From NCBI RefSeq assembly GCF_001625305.1, contig NW_017802691.1, forward strand, positions 78,818 through 142,817: a stretch of 64,000 nt of DNA, in the 5' to 3' direction. The stretch comes from Branchiostoma belcheri. Lineage: Eukaryota; Chordata; Leptocardii; Amphioxiformes; Branchiostomatidae. Under the pieces are notes generated by a model. It saw only the letters and a list, made by a program, of their open reading frames with translations. It did no database searches and was not told where the DNA came from. The first letter of the stretch is position 1, and every line of letters begins with the position of its first letter. This document shows positions 1-12,703 of this stretch, one piece after another. The translations under genes and the position numbers were made by a program.

Positions 1-1277
1 ACTTCTTGTATTACTAGACAGTCTTGTTGAATGTTAAAGGTAGCTATAGAATTTCAGATTCAAGCTCTTAAGAGATGCACTAAGGATCTTGGTAATTTAT
101 AAACTAATATTTTTCTAACATTCTACTTTGTCTTAATTTTTAATTATGTACATCTAATTTTTTTCTGTGAAGGTACATTTGTAGGTTAGGTGCACCAGTG
201 AAAGTATTCCCAAAACTGAATTTCCATCCCTGGTAAGGAATGTAGGACGCAACAAATGTAACCTTCTTTACTTGTTACCCATACCCCCAGGCAGGTAAAG
301 CTTTAAGTTTAAATTAAAATGACATTGACTTTGGCCAGCAGGGTGTTTTAACTTCAGAATCTACACAGGAAAGATGCCAAAGTCTTCAGGTTGGTTTCTG
401 TCATTTCAAGTTTGTATCCATGAAAGTGCATGTGAGGATAGCCACTTTCTAATTACTAGAAGCTCATTAAAAAATACAAGCCCCTGCAGTTCCAGAAAAG
501 GCTGCTAGGGGACCAAAACTAGGGGCTCAAAATGCTTGTGGGAAACCTGCAATTTTCAGGAAAAATAAGTATATATATGATTGTGGGAAAATACAGAAAA
601 CAGTCACAATTTGGCAGGCTACACTCCATACTACGAATCACATACTTTCAGAAGTGGAAATGCAGTAACTCAAGCCATGAAATATTATGCCTTTCTTCCT
701 TTCCAAGCCTCTTGTTTATGTGCTAAGATAATGCCACAGTTTCCATAACAAAATCCAACATGAATGTCAGTTAAAAGTAGCACATATATCTCTGTACGAA
801 AGTGCATGTAAGGACAACCTGGTCTCTTGTTACCCTAGCTCTACTGGTACTACTCTACTTATTTACACGAGGCTCAGAAGCACATAGCAAAGTCCTGCAG
901 TATAACTACTATAAGGGACACCCTGTATTTTACCATAGCGGAACACTGAGGGTTACCAGTAGCCGGTGTCATAGTTTTTAGGACGGAGCCTGTAAAATGA
1001 TCTCTCAACAGTTTAAACATATCAGTCCTAGTAGTTTGGGAAGATTTTATTATCTATAATCAGTGAACAAATTACAGTTTATTGTATTGCAGACACATAC
1101 AATTTGAACACAATGAGCTAATTAGGAAGCAATTTAACTTTCCAACACAAGAAATTGGACTTGCCCAAATTTTTGACTGTACAACTCCAGTTTTTGGATA
1201 GGTCAAAGAACACAGTTGTAGTACAACTTGTTCACACATGCACAGACACACTGACAGACGTGTACACACAGACAATT
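1..1277. other. Non-coding stretch, part of the PPP1R12-like intron 1
   Basis: AT-rich sequence with no reading frame that looks coding on either strand. A short fragment around 185-200 carries the AGGTGCACCAGTG motif that also occurs in the terminal repeats of the element starting at 1278. Nothing else recognised. Confidence 0.6.
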
Positions 1278-2453
1278 CAGGGATCGAAATTCATTTTTTT
1301 GATTAGGTGCACTGGTGCACCTAACCAAAAATATTAGGTGCACCAAAAAAATTTTGGGTGCACCACATATTTCCAGTAGTACATTAATAAGTTAAATATT
1401 ACTAATATCAAATTAATATTGCAAACGTAAAGAATGCTAAAAATGATCGTAGCAAGAGTGGAAATTGCATCGCTATGGAAATAACACAGTAATGATCTTA
1501 CCGAAAAAAAGGCAAATTAGGATTCCGAGATCGAAAAAAAAATATTTTAAAAAATCTAGAAATGAAAAAAAAATCACACAAAGCCTCAGTCTTTTTGCAC
1601 TAGACTCCTCGGTTGATTCGGTTTCGGAATCCGACTCTGATGACCCGGAACTGGACACGGAAGAAGCTCGGGAGGCCGTGGAGGAGGGCCCGGGAGTGTT
1701 GTCGAGAGCACATGGCCGCCCCCCTCCCCCTCTGTCTCGGCGCTCCCACGGCACGGTCTGTCGTCCGGGCGTGTTTCCCGTTGGTTTCCAGCTTCATCGC
1801 TTCCTTCGGGGTTTTGAAGAGCTTGGGCTGATGTTGTTGCCACATCTCTTTCGTCGTCATCACGATCGGACCTCGGCTGAAGGAACCGTAGAAGCGAAGT
1901 CAGTCTCGACAAATTTGTTTTGCTTTGTCATCCACGAATTTCATGGCCGAATTTTGTCGACACCCGGGTTTTGACGATGTGACCTCGAAGATTATCGAAG
2001 TCAAGCGAAAAATGCACGAAAACAACATTTTGTCACACATGACTCCCAAAAGCGTCGGAAAGTTCCGGAAGCGAGTTCGCGATGTTTTGGTCACATGACT
2101 ATCAAGAAACCGGGGAACGAGAAAGAAGAGATCTCTTGTCCCAGGGTGTCCAGTGTTGTAGTCGGGATCCGGAAGTTGGTGGGTAACGCGATGTCGGCAC
2201 TGCGCCGACACATTTTCGGGCTTTAAAAACTGAAGTAAATCTAATTCTATCTCAAGAATTTCAAACAAGCAGTGCATCAAAGGTTTTTTATTATTTTATT
2301 CCATCACAGCAATGTTGGAATTACAGTGTTTTGTACCTTTACCGTACTAAAAAAATATTTAGGTGCACCGGTGCACCCACAGTCAAAAATTGGGTGCACC
2401 GATCCAAATTTGGGTGCACTAAGGTGCACATGCACCCATTATTTCGATCCCTG
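1278..2453. mobile_element. DNA-transposon-like element with long terminal inverted repeats
   Basis: The left end begins CAGGGATCGAAAT (1278) and the right end finishes with its exact reverse complement ATTTCGATCCCTG (2453). Both arms continue with several GGTGCACC-type subterminal motifs (1308-1365 and 2361-2435). Between the arms is a GC-rich core (about 1600-2200) unlike the AT-rich surroundings, with a small frame at 1943-2098. Ends starting CAGGG recall hAT-type transposons, but the 8 bp on each side (AGACAATT and GACATACA) do not form a clean target-site duplication, so the superfamily is a guess. No intact transposase is visible, so it is probably non-autonomous or decayed. Confidence 0.65.
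1943..2098 (+). CDS. Small ORF (51 aa) inside the transposon-like element, function unknown
   Basis: It reads from ATG at 1943 to TGA at 2096-2098 and gives a basic 51-residue peptide that starts MAEFCRHPGFDDV and ends with FRKRVRDVLVT. It lies in the GC-rich core of the inverted-repeat element at 1278-2453. The composition (KIIEVKRKM, KFRKRVRD) looks more protein-like than chance, and it could be a remnant of the element's own protein or of a captured gene. I do not recognise a domain. The minus strand of the same core also has open frames, including a Ser/Glu-rich stretch, so coding status is uncertain. Confidence 0.3.
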   Translation: MAEFCRHPGFDDVTSKIIEVKRKMHENNILSHMTPKSVGKFRKRVRDVLVT

Positions 2454-2456
2454 GAC

Positions 2457-2632
2457 ATACACACGCACACACAGACAGGCACACACACACACGCACACAC
2501 AGACAGGCACACACACACACACACACACACAGGCAGGCACACACACACACACCACACACAGGCAGGCACACACACACACACACCACACACAGGCAGGCAC
2601 ACACAGTCACACACATACACACACGCACACAG
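2457..2632. repeat. (CA)n microsatellite with interspersed CAGGCA
   Basis: Dense ACAC repeat with regularly spaced GGCAGGCACAC interruptions, directly abutting the right end of the element at 1278-2453. Open frames here on both strands are repeat artefacts. Confidence 0.95.
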
Positions 2633-2639
2633 ACGAGAG

Positions 2640-5600
2640 GCTGTTCTATACTAGACTATAGCTAATAGAGTTCCCGTGCCAGTAGTAAGTCCATTATCCC
2701 TCTAAACTCACACCTATTCACTGCTAATTTAGCGTAACAAAGGTGAAGTGAGAAATACACCCAACACGTGCCAACATCTAAACAAAACAACAATTGTGAA
2801 AACAACACTTAGCCTCGACTTAGCACACTGATTCAATGGATTTCCAATATGTTACTTCAACCCAGTACAAATGAACGTGTTTGTTATGATTCTTAAGAAG
2901 TTTAATGTACTAGTAAAATCAAATGCTTTCGGTTGGGATGCATATGTTGGATACAAGATAACTAAAAATCCATGTATGCAAATTCTTAATCTTTGTACAT
3001 ACATTTTGAGTTAACGAAGGTAACCAAAAGTGGTCTATAGGTTGATTTGAGTTACATGACTTGTGTATCCACGATTATATAAAGAGGACACACCAGAATA
3101 CTTCCTAACAATTTGTATTGATCTAAACCTCCTGTGTAATATTTGTTGAGTTAAGCAAGAAGTATTTTTTCATCAAACTGTGTCATTCGTTTCCTCGGTG
3201 TTACATTACTATCAGACGCATCAATCTTACAAGAAACCCGCGATCGCAACATTCGCCGACCGTGTGACGTCAGCGTAACCCGACAGCTAGCCAGAATTAT
3301 CTGACCTCCGTGTAACCGGACACCAGGCGTCCATGTTTCGGACCTTATCGTATGTTCTAGACACTGACCCTTGTTGACCCTAGACGCTTGGCTAGCAAGA
3401 GAAACATAATGTGATGATCTCTCTCAATTCCACTGTCACGATTGGAAAGAAAACGCTACCGAAGGCTAATTTCATATTTCTGGCATATGACACTGTGACA
3501 TACCAAACTGTAATATTGTGGGAATAGATGTAATTCTATATGTCTCTACATAAGGGCTAGCGGAAAATGCGGTCAGAAAATATTCATATAAGGAACAATG
3601 TCCTTACTGACATAGCGGGTGACGATTTCATTTTCACAGATGTGTTATATTGATTTGAGAGTGAGGAAGCAAAAATATTTTCATTGTTTCTGTGTTGACT
3701 AAATAATGACATTTTTATGGTGATGTTAGAAGGTCGCATTTAAATTTGTTACTCAAAATTAAGCTTCTTATGTTATTTTGTTCTTGTTAAAAGAGCATAG
3801 TTTCAGCCACATTTCTTGTATACCAGGTAACATACATGTACGTTACGTATATAACTGGTGAAGAAGAGTCTAAATTCTGTCTTTCTACTAATGAAGTAAC
3901 CAACGTATTTTAGGCCTGCCTATTTCTTTAGCAAATCATTCTGTAATCCCTTTTAAGTCAGGTTGCGTGCGTTTCACAATAAAATATCATTTAACTGAAT
4001 CAGTATGTTATGTAGTTATGGTACATGTATTGGTGCTATGTTGACATCTTAACACTGGAAACCATGTTAGTCCATGATCTTACCATTAATAATTCACAAG
4101 CACCAGGCCAATTTGTGCAATTTCAAGTATGCTCAAGGTCTATTGGAAAATCCTCTTCCTGATGTTTTGTATACATAACAACTGTGAACTAAACACTGAA
4201 AAAAGAACCATATGTTTTCACTCTGGAAGCAGTTTGCTATCAAACTACTGTTATAGGTTGTTCTGCATGAAATTGCAATTTTTGGGACATACAAAATTGA
4301 CCTAATTTTGTTATGGAACGAGAAAGTACTTGTTTTAAAGAGAAACAATGAAATAAAATCAACTGTCTTTGACTTGAGGTAGCAAAACTTCTAAGACAGC
4401 AAAACATTGCTGTGTATTGTGGTGTATAAAATTATAATATTACATTTTTTCAGAAACATAGAAAAATGAACAAACATGCTTATTTTCAACAGAGTCGATA
4501 AAACTTAAGAAAATCAAATTCTAACACAGCAAAAATTCTGAGATAAAAGAACATTGTTCTGAGTGTGCTGTATGAAATTAGGATTTTCCATTCCTACAAA
4601 ATTGACCTAATTACATTAGTTCACGCCAACCACTTGTTTTGCCATAAATCCCGTCTAAATAGGATATAAATAGGTCCAGGACAGGACACTGCCTCCTGTT
4701 TGTTTACTTTAGTGGATGGTGACCCTAACTGGACCCAAACGGGGATGAATACTTTCTAAATACCTGAAAGTGAAACGATACCGTGATCGTCTTTCTGCTG
4801 GGCTGGTTTTCCATGTACCAAGGTAGGATTGTGAATGTCAGAATGAATGTTATTTCTTTATAACCAGAAAGTAAACCAAAAAAAGCATTTGAATTCCACA
4901 AACTTTGGGATGAATCTTTCTATCTTGGTTTTCATACATTTCAAAGTAAAAATCAAGCAACAGAACAAGGTGAAAAATTGAGAACAGAGCACTCTAAGCG
5001 AAAAACATGAATCTTTCTTCACTCCCTTCTTATTCAATTCTCAATACCATGTATGTATACCGTGTACAATATTACTAGTCACTAAGTGCAACAAGGCAAC
5101 TACTAGTATCTCAAAATTCAATTATCACCTAATATTGGAAAAAATCAATATAAAACTGCTTAAATCATCCTAGTCACAAATCCACAAACACACTCACAAA
5201 CCAACCAACGTTGAAGAAAATATCACCTTCTTGCTAAATCGTTTACGAGCAACGAATAATCTGAGACCCTTCATTTTTGGGAAGTATCAAAATTATGTGT
5301 AAAAAGATGAAGCAAGTTTGTAAAAGTGTCTTGTCTCTCAATAATTGTTACGCATTTGAGGTTGATTTTGATTCAAGAACTGAGAATTTTAGATAGGGAT
5401 TGAAGCACTTTATTTCTATAATATTTCCTGCGATGTGTGACTAACGTTACCAAGCAAGCCTGTACTCCTTTACTTTGCCAAATTGCAAGTTATATTTCTT
5501 TTCCGCAATCTCAATGTATTTTCTGCAAAGGTGTGAGTATTTCGAGCCCTGTGTACGGTAGGTATCTTGTTTCAAAACAGAACCAAACCATGTTAAACCT

Positions 5601-7656
5601 AATCACAACAATTATACCAATACACGAGACAGCCAACTTCTCTGCATTACACGTAAGCTAGATCATTTGTAGACGAGGACGTCAGTTTTGATTTGTGTTT
5701 TGTGCGACCCTTATTCAAAGCTTCCGAACACAGAGACTGGAAGATGTCGGTTTTAGTTGGTTGTAATGACCACAGAACGCAGCCTGGCTTGCCAGGTTCC
5801 CAACTAGGCCCAGGAAAATAAATGTTGTGTTTCCTGTCTCAGTACTGACGAAAATTAGGGTCGGGAGGTAGGGATTATCTATTTTTTTCTTTTCTTTTAA
5901 CAGACTTTGGTAATCTCTAAGTGATCTAACTTATACAATACAGTTTAACAAAAGAAAACTTGCATGAGGACACTTAAAATATTTCAATGTCAATGTTGGA
6001 AAACGATCGTACAACGTTTCATCACTCAGGCGTCAGATTGTGGAGCAAGAAATGGTCGATAAGCTTGAAAAATTTATGTCCCTTGCACAGTCCACCACTA
6101 GAGCTGGCAGTTTTTTTTAGGTTCGGTTGGGAAACAGGAAACACAACATTTTTTCCTAGGCCTTAGCAGGCCTGTCAGCAGCACACAATTACATGGCCAC
6201 ATCTGCACTGGGTTCACAGCACCAGATAAAAGACTCTCGCCCGAACCAACAGCCAAGAAGTGTTCGCTAGATAATGGAGGATAAGGACAGCCCCGCTGCA
6301 GCTAATCTCGCTGGCCAACTTTTGCACTTATATGTCACCCTACGGCCTACAAGGGCCGTGTGACCAAATTTGTCAGCCACCATACCTGATGGAACTACTA
6401 TAGGATGAGCGCTAGTAAGGGGGAGGGGGGCGTAATAGACTGATAGCCTTCGAAACTACTTGTTTGTGTTATTGTTCTTAATATATTGTGAATATGATAT
6501 ACGTTGTTAGCACAATATCAAGTTTCGGTCCTGCGGATTGAGACGTAAATATTGGAATTGACTGGAAATCATAAAATGTTTTTGTTGTGTTGATTTTGTG
6601 TCATGTTTACGGATTCTTGATGTTGTTTTTAATTAAATGTTGTAACGATTACGGGAGCACGGATGAACGCCAGTTGCGTCCTCCAATCAGGTCTAACAGG
6701 ACGAAACAGCTCTGGCCCAGTCTGCTCTGGTTTGATCTCAAGTTTCAAATATGGACAGAGGGCTCCCAAACCATCCCAACTATCCAGCCTCCATCAAACA
6801 CTGGCCAGAACTGGTGTTTACAGAGCTAGGAATGTGCTTGGGGCTGCGCTGGACGACCAGATAGTTATGTGTGGAAAATCTCACCCGATTCATACCAAAG
6901 TTTAGCAGTGCTGCCCTCCTAGGCTAAACACCAGGGGTTACTGGTTAGTTTAGGGGAGTTTTATGGAAGTAAGGGAGGGTAAACATCGCCCGGTTTTGGG
7001 GGGCCCGGGACGCTAGAGTGGAATGTGAGCAAATATGTATGGGGACATGCACGCCTACTCTGCCCCCCCTTCTAACCAACAATAACAAATACTTAAAAAT
7101 AGAGCATAGTGGTCACTAGGGCTTGGTTGTTGGAACGTTATTACCACTACAGACGTCATGGGTGTAGGAATAAGGCTGGAAATGGACCGCTAGCCCGGCA
7201 ACATGGCTTTTATTTGCCAGGCGGCTCCAAGTTTTTTCCCCGGGCAAACTTTCGCCACCCCCCGTCCGACATCTTGCTTTGAACCGTCGTTTTGAAGTCG
7301 CGAAGTGTGAAAAGGTCAAAACTGACACGTATAAAAAGGTGTCCGGTGTACTACCCAGGGAGGGCCGGGGTTACCCGGAGTTTTTAGATGGCTGGGAGAC
7401 AGCCAGTGTTGTGTTACATGCAGTTATGTTGGCCGGGGTCAAGCGAGAGTTTGATCTCAGAAGGCCCGGGCTCGATTCTCAAAACCGCACGGGGGGCTAC
7501 GAGCCAAGACGACCCGTTCGGTTTGTTGACAAATTTTACCCGACAAGACCCCTACCCTACACAACTAGCACGCCCGACACACACCTGAAAAACACCTCTA
7601 CACGTTAGATATGTTGGATGTTGGGATATTTTCTGTTTTCATTGAGTACGACTCAC
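2640..7656. other. Intron 1 of the PPP1R12-like gene, no exon recognised
   Basis: About 5 kb, mostly AT-rich, without a coding exon that I can support. It contains short repeat fragments shared with other introns of the window: AGGAAACACAACA/TGTTGTGTTTCCTG pieces near 5820 and 6130 belong to the hairpin family also at 17253-17369. A tRNA-derived SINE-like piece lies near 7450. The next MYPT ankyrin exon was not found, so it should lie upstream of position 1. Confidence 0.55.
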
Positions 7657-7908
7657 CTGATGAAGCGCCGTCAATCCATCTACATTGGCGGTATTAATAT
7701 CGGCACCGTTCGTCAGCAGTTGTCCGACTTCCTCGGTATCGCCCGCCGCGCAAGCCGCTAGGAACACGCAGCCCTCCTGAAACTTCACCCTGGATCGCTT
7801 CCGCTTCGGCACGGTCGGCTCGCGCTCCGTGTCGGACTCCAGCCATCTTTTGAGCTGCTCTTGCCGCTTTTCCTTTGCGGAAGCCAGACGGGAGTAGTCG
7901 ACCGCCAT
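7657..7908 (-). CDS. PPP1R12A: PPP1R12/MYPT-like myosin phosphatase targeting subunit, first coding exon
   Basis: This is a single 84-codon exon: ATG at 7908 on the minus strand, ending at a consensus donor (TCAG|GTGAGT) in phase 0. It starts MAVDYSRLASAKEKRQEQLK, followed by an acidic/basic linker and the PP1 docking motif RVKF (residues 40-43). The first ankyrin repeat follows (VFLAACAAGDTEEV, then GADINTANVDGLTALHQ). This is the N-terminal order of MYPT1/MYPT2, where the RVxF motif and ankyrin repeats bind PP1c-delta and target it to myosin light chain. The chosen ATG gives the usual MYPT N-terminus; an in-frame ATG lies further upstream. It could be the common ancestor of PPP1R12A, B and C. 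The rest of the gene is outside the window, to the left. Confidence 0.9.
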
Positions 7909-10620
7909 CTTGGCTGTGAGGTGGTCAGAGCTTTCCGGCCCAGCATGCACTGCGCCGGCACTGCTACCCCACCCTACGTTTTTAGAGCACAAAGTTTGCT
8001 TTTGGTCACTAAACTTGTCACTATAAAGCCAAAAAGACTTTGAAAACAGTTTGATTGTTCACAGTTGAACACTCTATGATCTAGCTAGTATTCCTGGCCT
8101 GCAAAAGTATTAACATGGGAGATTCTCAGAATTAGAAAAGACCCGGGGTTTTCATAAACCTCAGCCCCAAAGTACGAAGCTAGGTCAAGATCATGATAAT
8201 GAATTACAACAATATCCTACGTCATATGTAGTGTTTATCAAGTTACTTATCGTATTTATGACTCATTTGGGCGTAATAAGCGTACAGTTGTCAAACGCTG
8301 ATTCCTAAATGCCTATACATTCTGATGCAACTAACGTTAAGGTGTTTGTCCGAATGACTTTTTGTGTACATTCTATTCCAAACAGGAAGCGAACGTCGAC
8401 TTCAAGTAAGTAAGAACGGTCAAAACAGGAAGGGCCGTTCTGAGTTCTGAGAAGCGAACAAAGTGGGAAAAACAACTTGAACAGAAGAAAAAAACAAGAT
8501 TGGGAGATAGGATTCGAGTTGAGATCAACAGTATTAAAACACTCCGAAGTTGTTGGAAAATCCCTCTTCGGTAGTAACTTAGTACGACTTGTTAAAGTTG
8601 AATTCAGCGAAGAGCCTTTCAACTGGAAGCATTAGCATTGATCCCGTTTTACATAGAAGAGGAAAAACAAGTTAAAGTGTCTAATTTTAGTTTTCAAAAT
8701 ACTCCTCTGGGTACACCCACTCCGCTGGCAAAATATCCCCCGTATTTGGCCAACTTCTACTACTTTTCATCACCCAGTGGAGTCTGGTGGAGATAAACTA
8801 ATCTTGCCTACCGGGCGCGGGTCCATATGGTCGGGAAACACCAACAGCCATGCCATGGTCGGGAAACCCGGACAAATACTAGTAGTCTCTCCAAGAAGAG
8901 GTTTCTAGTACCAGGCACCGCTGATCGCTGGAAAAATACTAGTAGTAGAAATTGGCCAAAATAAAGGGAATACCAGGGAAGTTAGCCGACACACGGAGTC
9001 GCAAAATATACAATTTTTCCAGCGATCCGCGGTGCCGCATGGTAGAGGCTGTGGTTGAATACAATAGGTTGAATACAATATTTTTAAAGAGGCTACAAAT
9101 ATCGGCTTCAGCTTTTTTACGCGTTTGTATGCGTTTTTATCGGGTTTACTTTTAGTACAGGTATCGTCTTTTTTAAATTCCCGACCTACCAGTCTCCAAG
9201 CAGAGGTACCGGTTTAAGCTTCAGCTTGTTTTGACGTGTTTGATGATAGGCGTTTTCATCGTGCTTTATTTTCAAGTTGTTCTAGTGTCTTGTGCTTTTC
9301 TTCTTTTTACGCCAGCCCAACCAGATGGTAACTGCCGGACCAATTTGATTCTGTCTTTGCAGCCACCAAAAGATCATCTTCTTACAGATCCCGACGTTGA
9401 CAAATCTGATTGCCCTGAAGTACTAGTACTTGTCCTTGCGCAGAGAGACTTATGAAGTTTATCAGCTTTTATCAATGACGTCCTTGCCTTGCTTTTATCA
9501 AGCTACCAAGAATCTGAGAGACCGTCTACCGCTAAGCCAAATAAAACATTTACAAGTACGGTACCCTTAAATTTCAGCTAATTTATCTTCTTTCTTACGA
9601 TATACTAGCCTCTACCAGGCTTCGGCAGGTGGCTGGAAAGAGATAACATGCCAGGGAAGTTCGTCCACTAGAGAGCACAGCTACTGTACTCCCAATCGAG
9701 CTTCATGATATAACTTGCTCAAAAAATAAAAACAAAACTGAGTTACTCATTCATACATACACATGACACATTACAGGACTATCCCTAGCCCTGTTGAAAG
9801 GCCAATGGGCCCGACTCGGTGAATACTACCTATCTCCCGAGAAGGTCTTTCGGTGGACGTAAGATAGTATTGTCAAATTGGCCAGCCTGTATCTATTTGC
9901 CTGTATGGATTACTGCCTTGCCATCGTATAATCTGCTTGGAGATTAGCAGCATACGGATATCCGATCAGCTGTATCCAATGCACGGGTCAGCAGCCGGTC
10001 GGGCTATCATAACAAGGAGCTTTCATCTCCTTGATCATAAGAAGGGATAAGGATATTAGCTCCAACTCCAAAATTGCATTGTGTCGAAAATAAAAGCAAG
10101 AAAAAAAAGCGATGACTATTTATAGTAAAAACACACAAACTACAAAGGAGGAGGGAGCTACTAGTACTAGAAACATTTCCTAAAATCAAATCGCCTTCGA
10201 CTCCTCTGAAAAAGAAACAAGAAATTCCAGTGCTGCTATTTTCGTCTTGTCTAGAACAGTTTGCGAAGTGATTTGGGATCATTTTGGGTCTTTTTGAAAG
10301 GCTCTGCCCGAAGGATTTGCCAAGACTTTTGTTATTTCATGCCAAATGTTTCATATTATTTGACAATATTGGTCACGCGAAACTTGATACGCACCCTGGA
10401 ATGACGTCAATAATGGCACATACCAGAAAAAAGTAGGGTGTTGTTTGAGTACAATATTTTAAATTTTCCATGGCATTTGTGCACTTATAATCTTTTTATT
10501 ACTAAAACTTACTAAATTATTGAATATAGAAACTATTGTATATCTATAATTTATATATTTGTTATTATGGCTTACTTTTAATTACTGTAAAATTGCAAAA
10601 TAAGTATCACCCCTGCTATG
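7909..10620. other. Intergenic spacer upstream of the PPP1R12-like gene
   Basis: No gene seen. The first roughly 80 bp next to the start codon are likely 5' UTR. An imperfect inverted repeat lies at 8911-8938 and 9012-9042 (arms around GGCACCGCTGATCGCTGG). A perfect CRE-type palindrome TGACGTCA sits at 10402-10409. A fragment at 9610-9650 (CAGGCTTCGGCAGG) matches in reverse near 57965, so it is a dispersed repeat. Confidence 0.5.
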
Positions 10621-10970
10621 ATAAAAGTGGTCCGTCCCAATGTCCCGGGACAATCACTGCACAGACTGCCCTGAGACCGAGATGTGATCTCGTGACCATG
10701 CCTGACAACAAAGGTGGGGCTCCGCCTAGCAACCAATCAGCGCGCAGATCCGCGGGTGGGCCGTCGGGCGCCGCTTTGGTCTCATAGGTGACCCCAGGTA
10801 CGTAACTCACCTGTGTGTATACCTGCAGCTCCTAGTAACTCAGCGCAGAAGCCATGCTTCATGTTTATGTATCACGAAACCCTACCATGGCTTCGTCTGA
10901 ACGAGAGAGGGACAGATTTTTTACCTACAGAGAGAGGAAAAACTGACTTTGGAGGCTAAAACTCGCAAAG
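10621..10970 (+). promoter_or_regulatory. Putative ANKAR promoter and 5' UTR exon
   Basis: A GC-richer patch in an AT-rich spacer. It contains a CCAAT box (10733-10737) directly beside CCTAGCAACC (10725-10734), which resembles one half of an RFX X-box. Downstream, the sequence reaches a good splice donor CGCAAAG|GTGCGTAAGT (last exon base 10970). The first ANKAR coding exon has an acceptor at 12688, 16 nt upstream of its ATG, so at least one 5' UTR exon must lie upstream and this is the best candidate. The transcription start is not defined. Confidence 0.35.
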
Positions 10971-12703
10971 GTGCGTAAGTAAGGGAGCACCCGGATTTTT
11001 AGATAAGACTATTGTTGCTGTTACGGTAGGGATAGTTTCTATGCACTGTGCAGTAATCATATACGGAAGAGAAACGGTAAGGTAGGTAAACTAGACTCTG
11101 TGGCGCCCAAATTTACAAACTACAGAGACAAACACGCCAAGTTTATGTTGTTTATGCGTAGCAAACCGGAAAAATGAAATGATTTTGTTTTCGCGGTGGC
11201 TACAGGTATGGTGTCTGTCCTATGCCCTTTCTACTATAGAAGTCTAGCTGTATTTTAGGTCGCTGAAACTTGTACCCCCCTCCCCATATCGTATGACAAC
11301 TTTTACATAAAATTTCATAGGGGGCGGGCCAGTATATTAATTGTTGCTTGTTTGGGCTTAATATTAATGCCAATTATTGAATATCTTAATCTCAAATTGG
11401 AATCTTAGTGCAGATTTATTAAATCTTGAAAAGATTATTTTTTTTCTAATACAAAACTTCCATTATTCGACTATTGGTCACAGTTTTTATGGTTGATCAA
11501 TTATTCATCAAACCAAAATGTTACCAGTAAAATTTGTTAAACTTGCAGATCAGTTATGTCAACATTCGGCAAGGTTCATTATGCTTCAACAGCAAAGTAA
11601 GCAAAGGTACAACGTTAGAATGATAACAGAAGTCGAAGTCCAGAAACAGCCATGAAAGGGGAACTTAAATAATTAAAAGAAATCCTTTGAATAAAGGATC
11701 GATAGTCAAAGACAATGTTTTTTGAAGTCAACTTCAATCTAAATTGATAGCCTTTCCATGTATAGGTGTGAAACTAATTTAGATCAAGTTTAATAAAAGT
11801 GATTTTAAAATTGTTTTATTGCTTTATTTAATTAGTCATGATTAGTAAGCCAATTTGGCACATCCTCAAGTTTTGACCAGATGCAAAACTAGTATTTTAA
11901 TTTTTTATTGGTATTTTCTGGGGTTAAATTCAGTAATAGAATCCGTAACAATGGTATCCTTAAACTTTGATGCCAACATGCACTATCAATAGTAGTATCA
12001 TAGATTCATACATAGTTTTTAGTACTTTTTTGTGGTCCCAAAGATAATTTCCCCATTGTCCATAATGACCGCCTGTCCACATACTGAAGTTTAGTGCTCC
12101 CCTGAGTGATCTTCTGGGGCAGTTTTGACTGGATCTGAATTGTGTTTTGATTTGGCTAAGTGCCTGAAGCAAGTCATAAATCAATAAATCAATATATCAA
12201 GTGGCAGGCAGATTTGTAAGAGACTCCCGAGAATACTGGCCAGTCAACCAAAGCTCCAGGATGTATTTTGGAAATATATACCAGTAACATTGCTTTCTGT
12301 GTTATTATTCTTTCACATTAAATTTTACCGTGCTCCGAGTCGGAGTGATTTTTGACATTCAGTCTTTGCCATCCTGCCATGTAAATGTTATCAATTGTCA
12401 GTACAGTTTGCAAAATGGGCCCTTTTTAACCTCCTTTATAGCTGCAAGCAATTATAGAAATAAATCTTATTGTATGTATATAAATTGTATATTAAGGTAC
12501 AAAGGAATCTTGGCAACTTCTCGTACATACTAGTACATTAGGCTAAATCTAGTACCTAATAGTACAGAAGAGTGGGTAGCTATTAGGATGAGAATGTAAC
12601 GTGTGATGAAAACGGGATTTATAATTATATAATAATAATGCCAGTTGTTTACAAATGGACACCACACAATTTTTTTCATTTCTGCAGGTTTTGAGGCCCC
12701 GCC

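Noticed and set aside
2272..2661. Open frames rich in His/Thr or Cys/Val (also at 53717-53996)
   Set aside because: They are translations of (CA)n microsatellites.
7279..7608. 109-codon plus-strand frame near the PPP1R12 promoter
   Set aside because: It overlaps a SINE-like segment with a B-box motif near 7470 and has no protein-family features.
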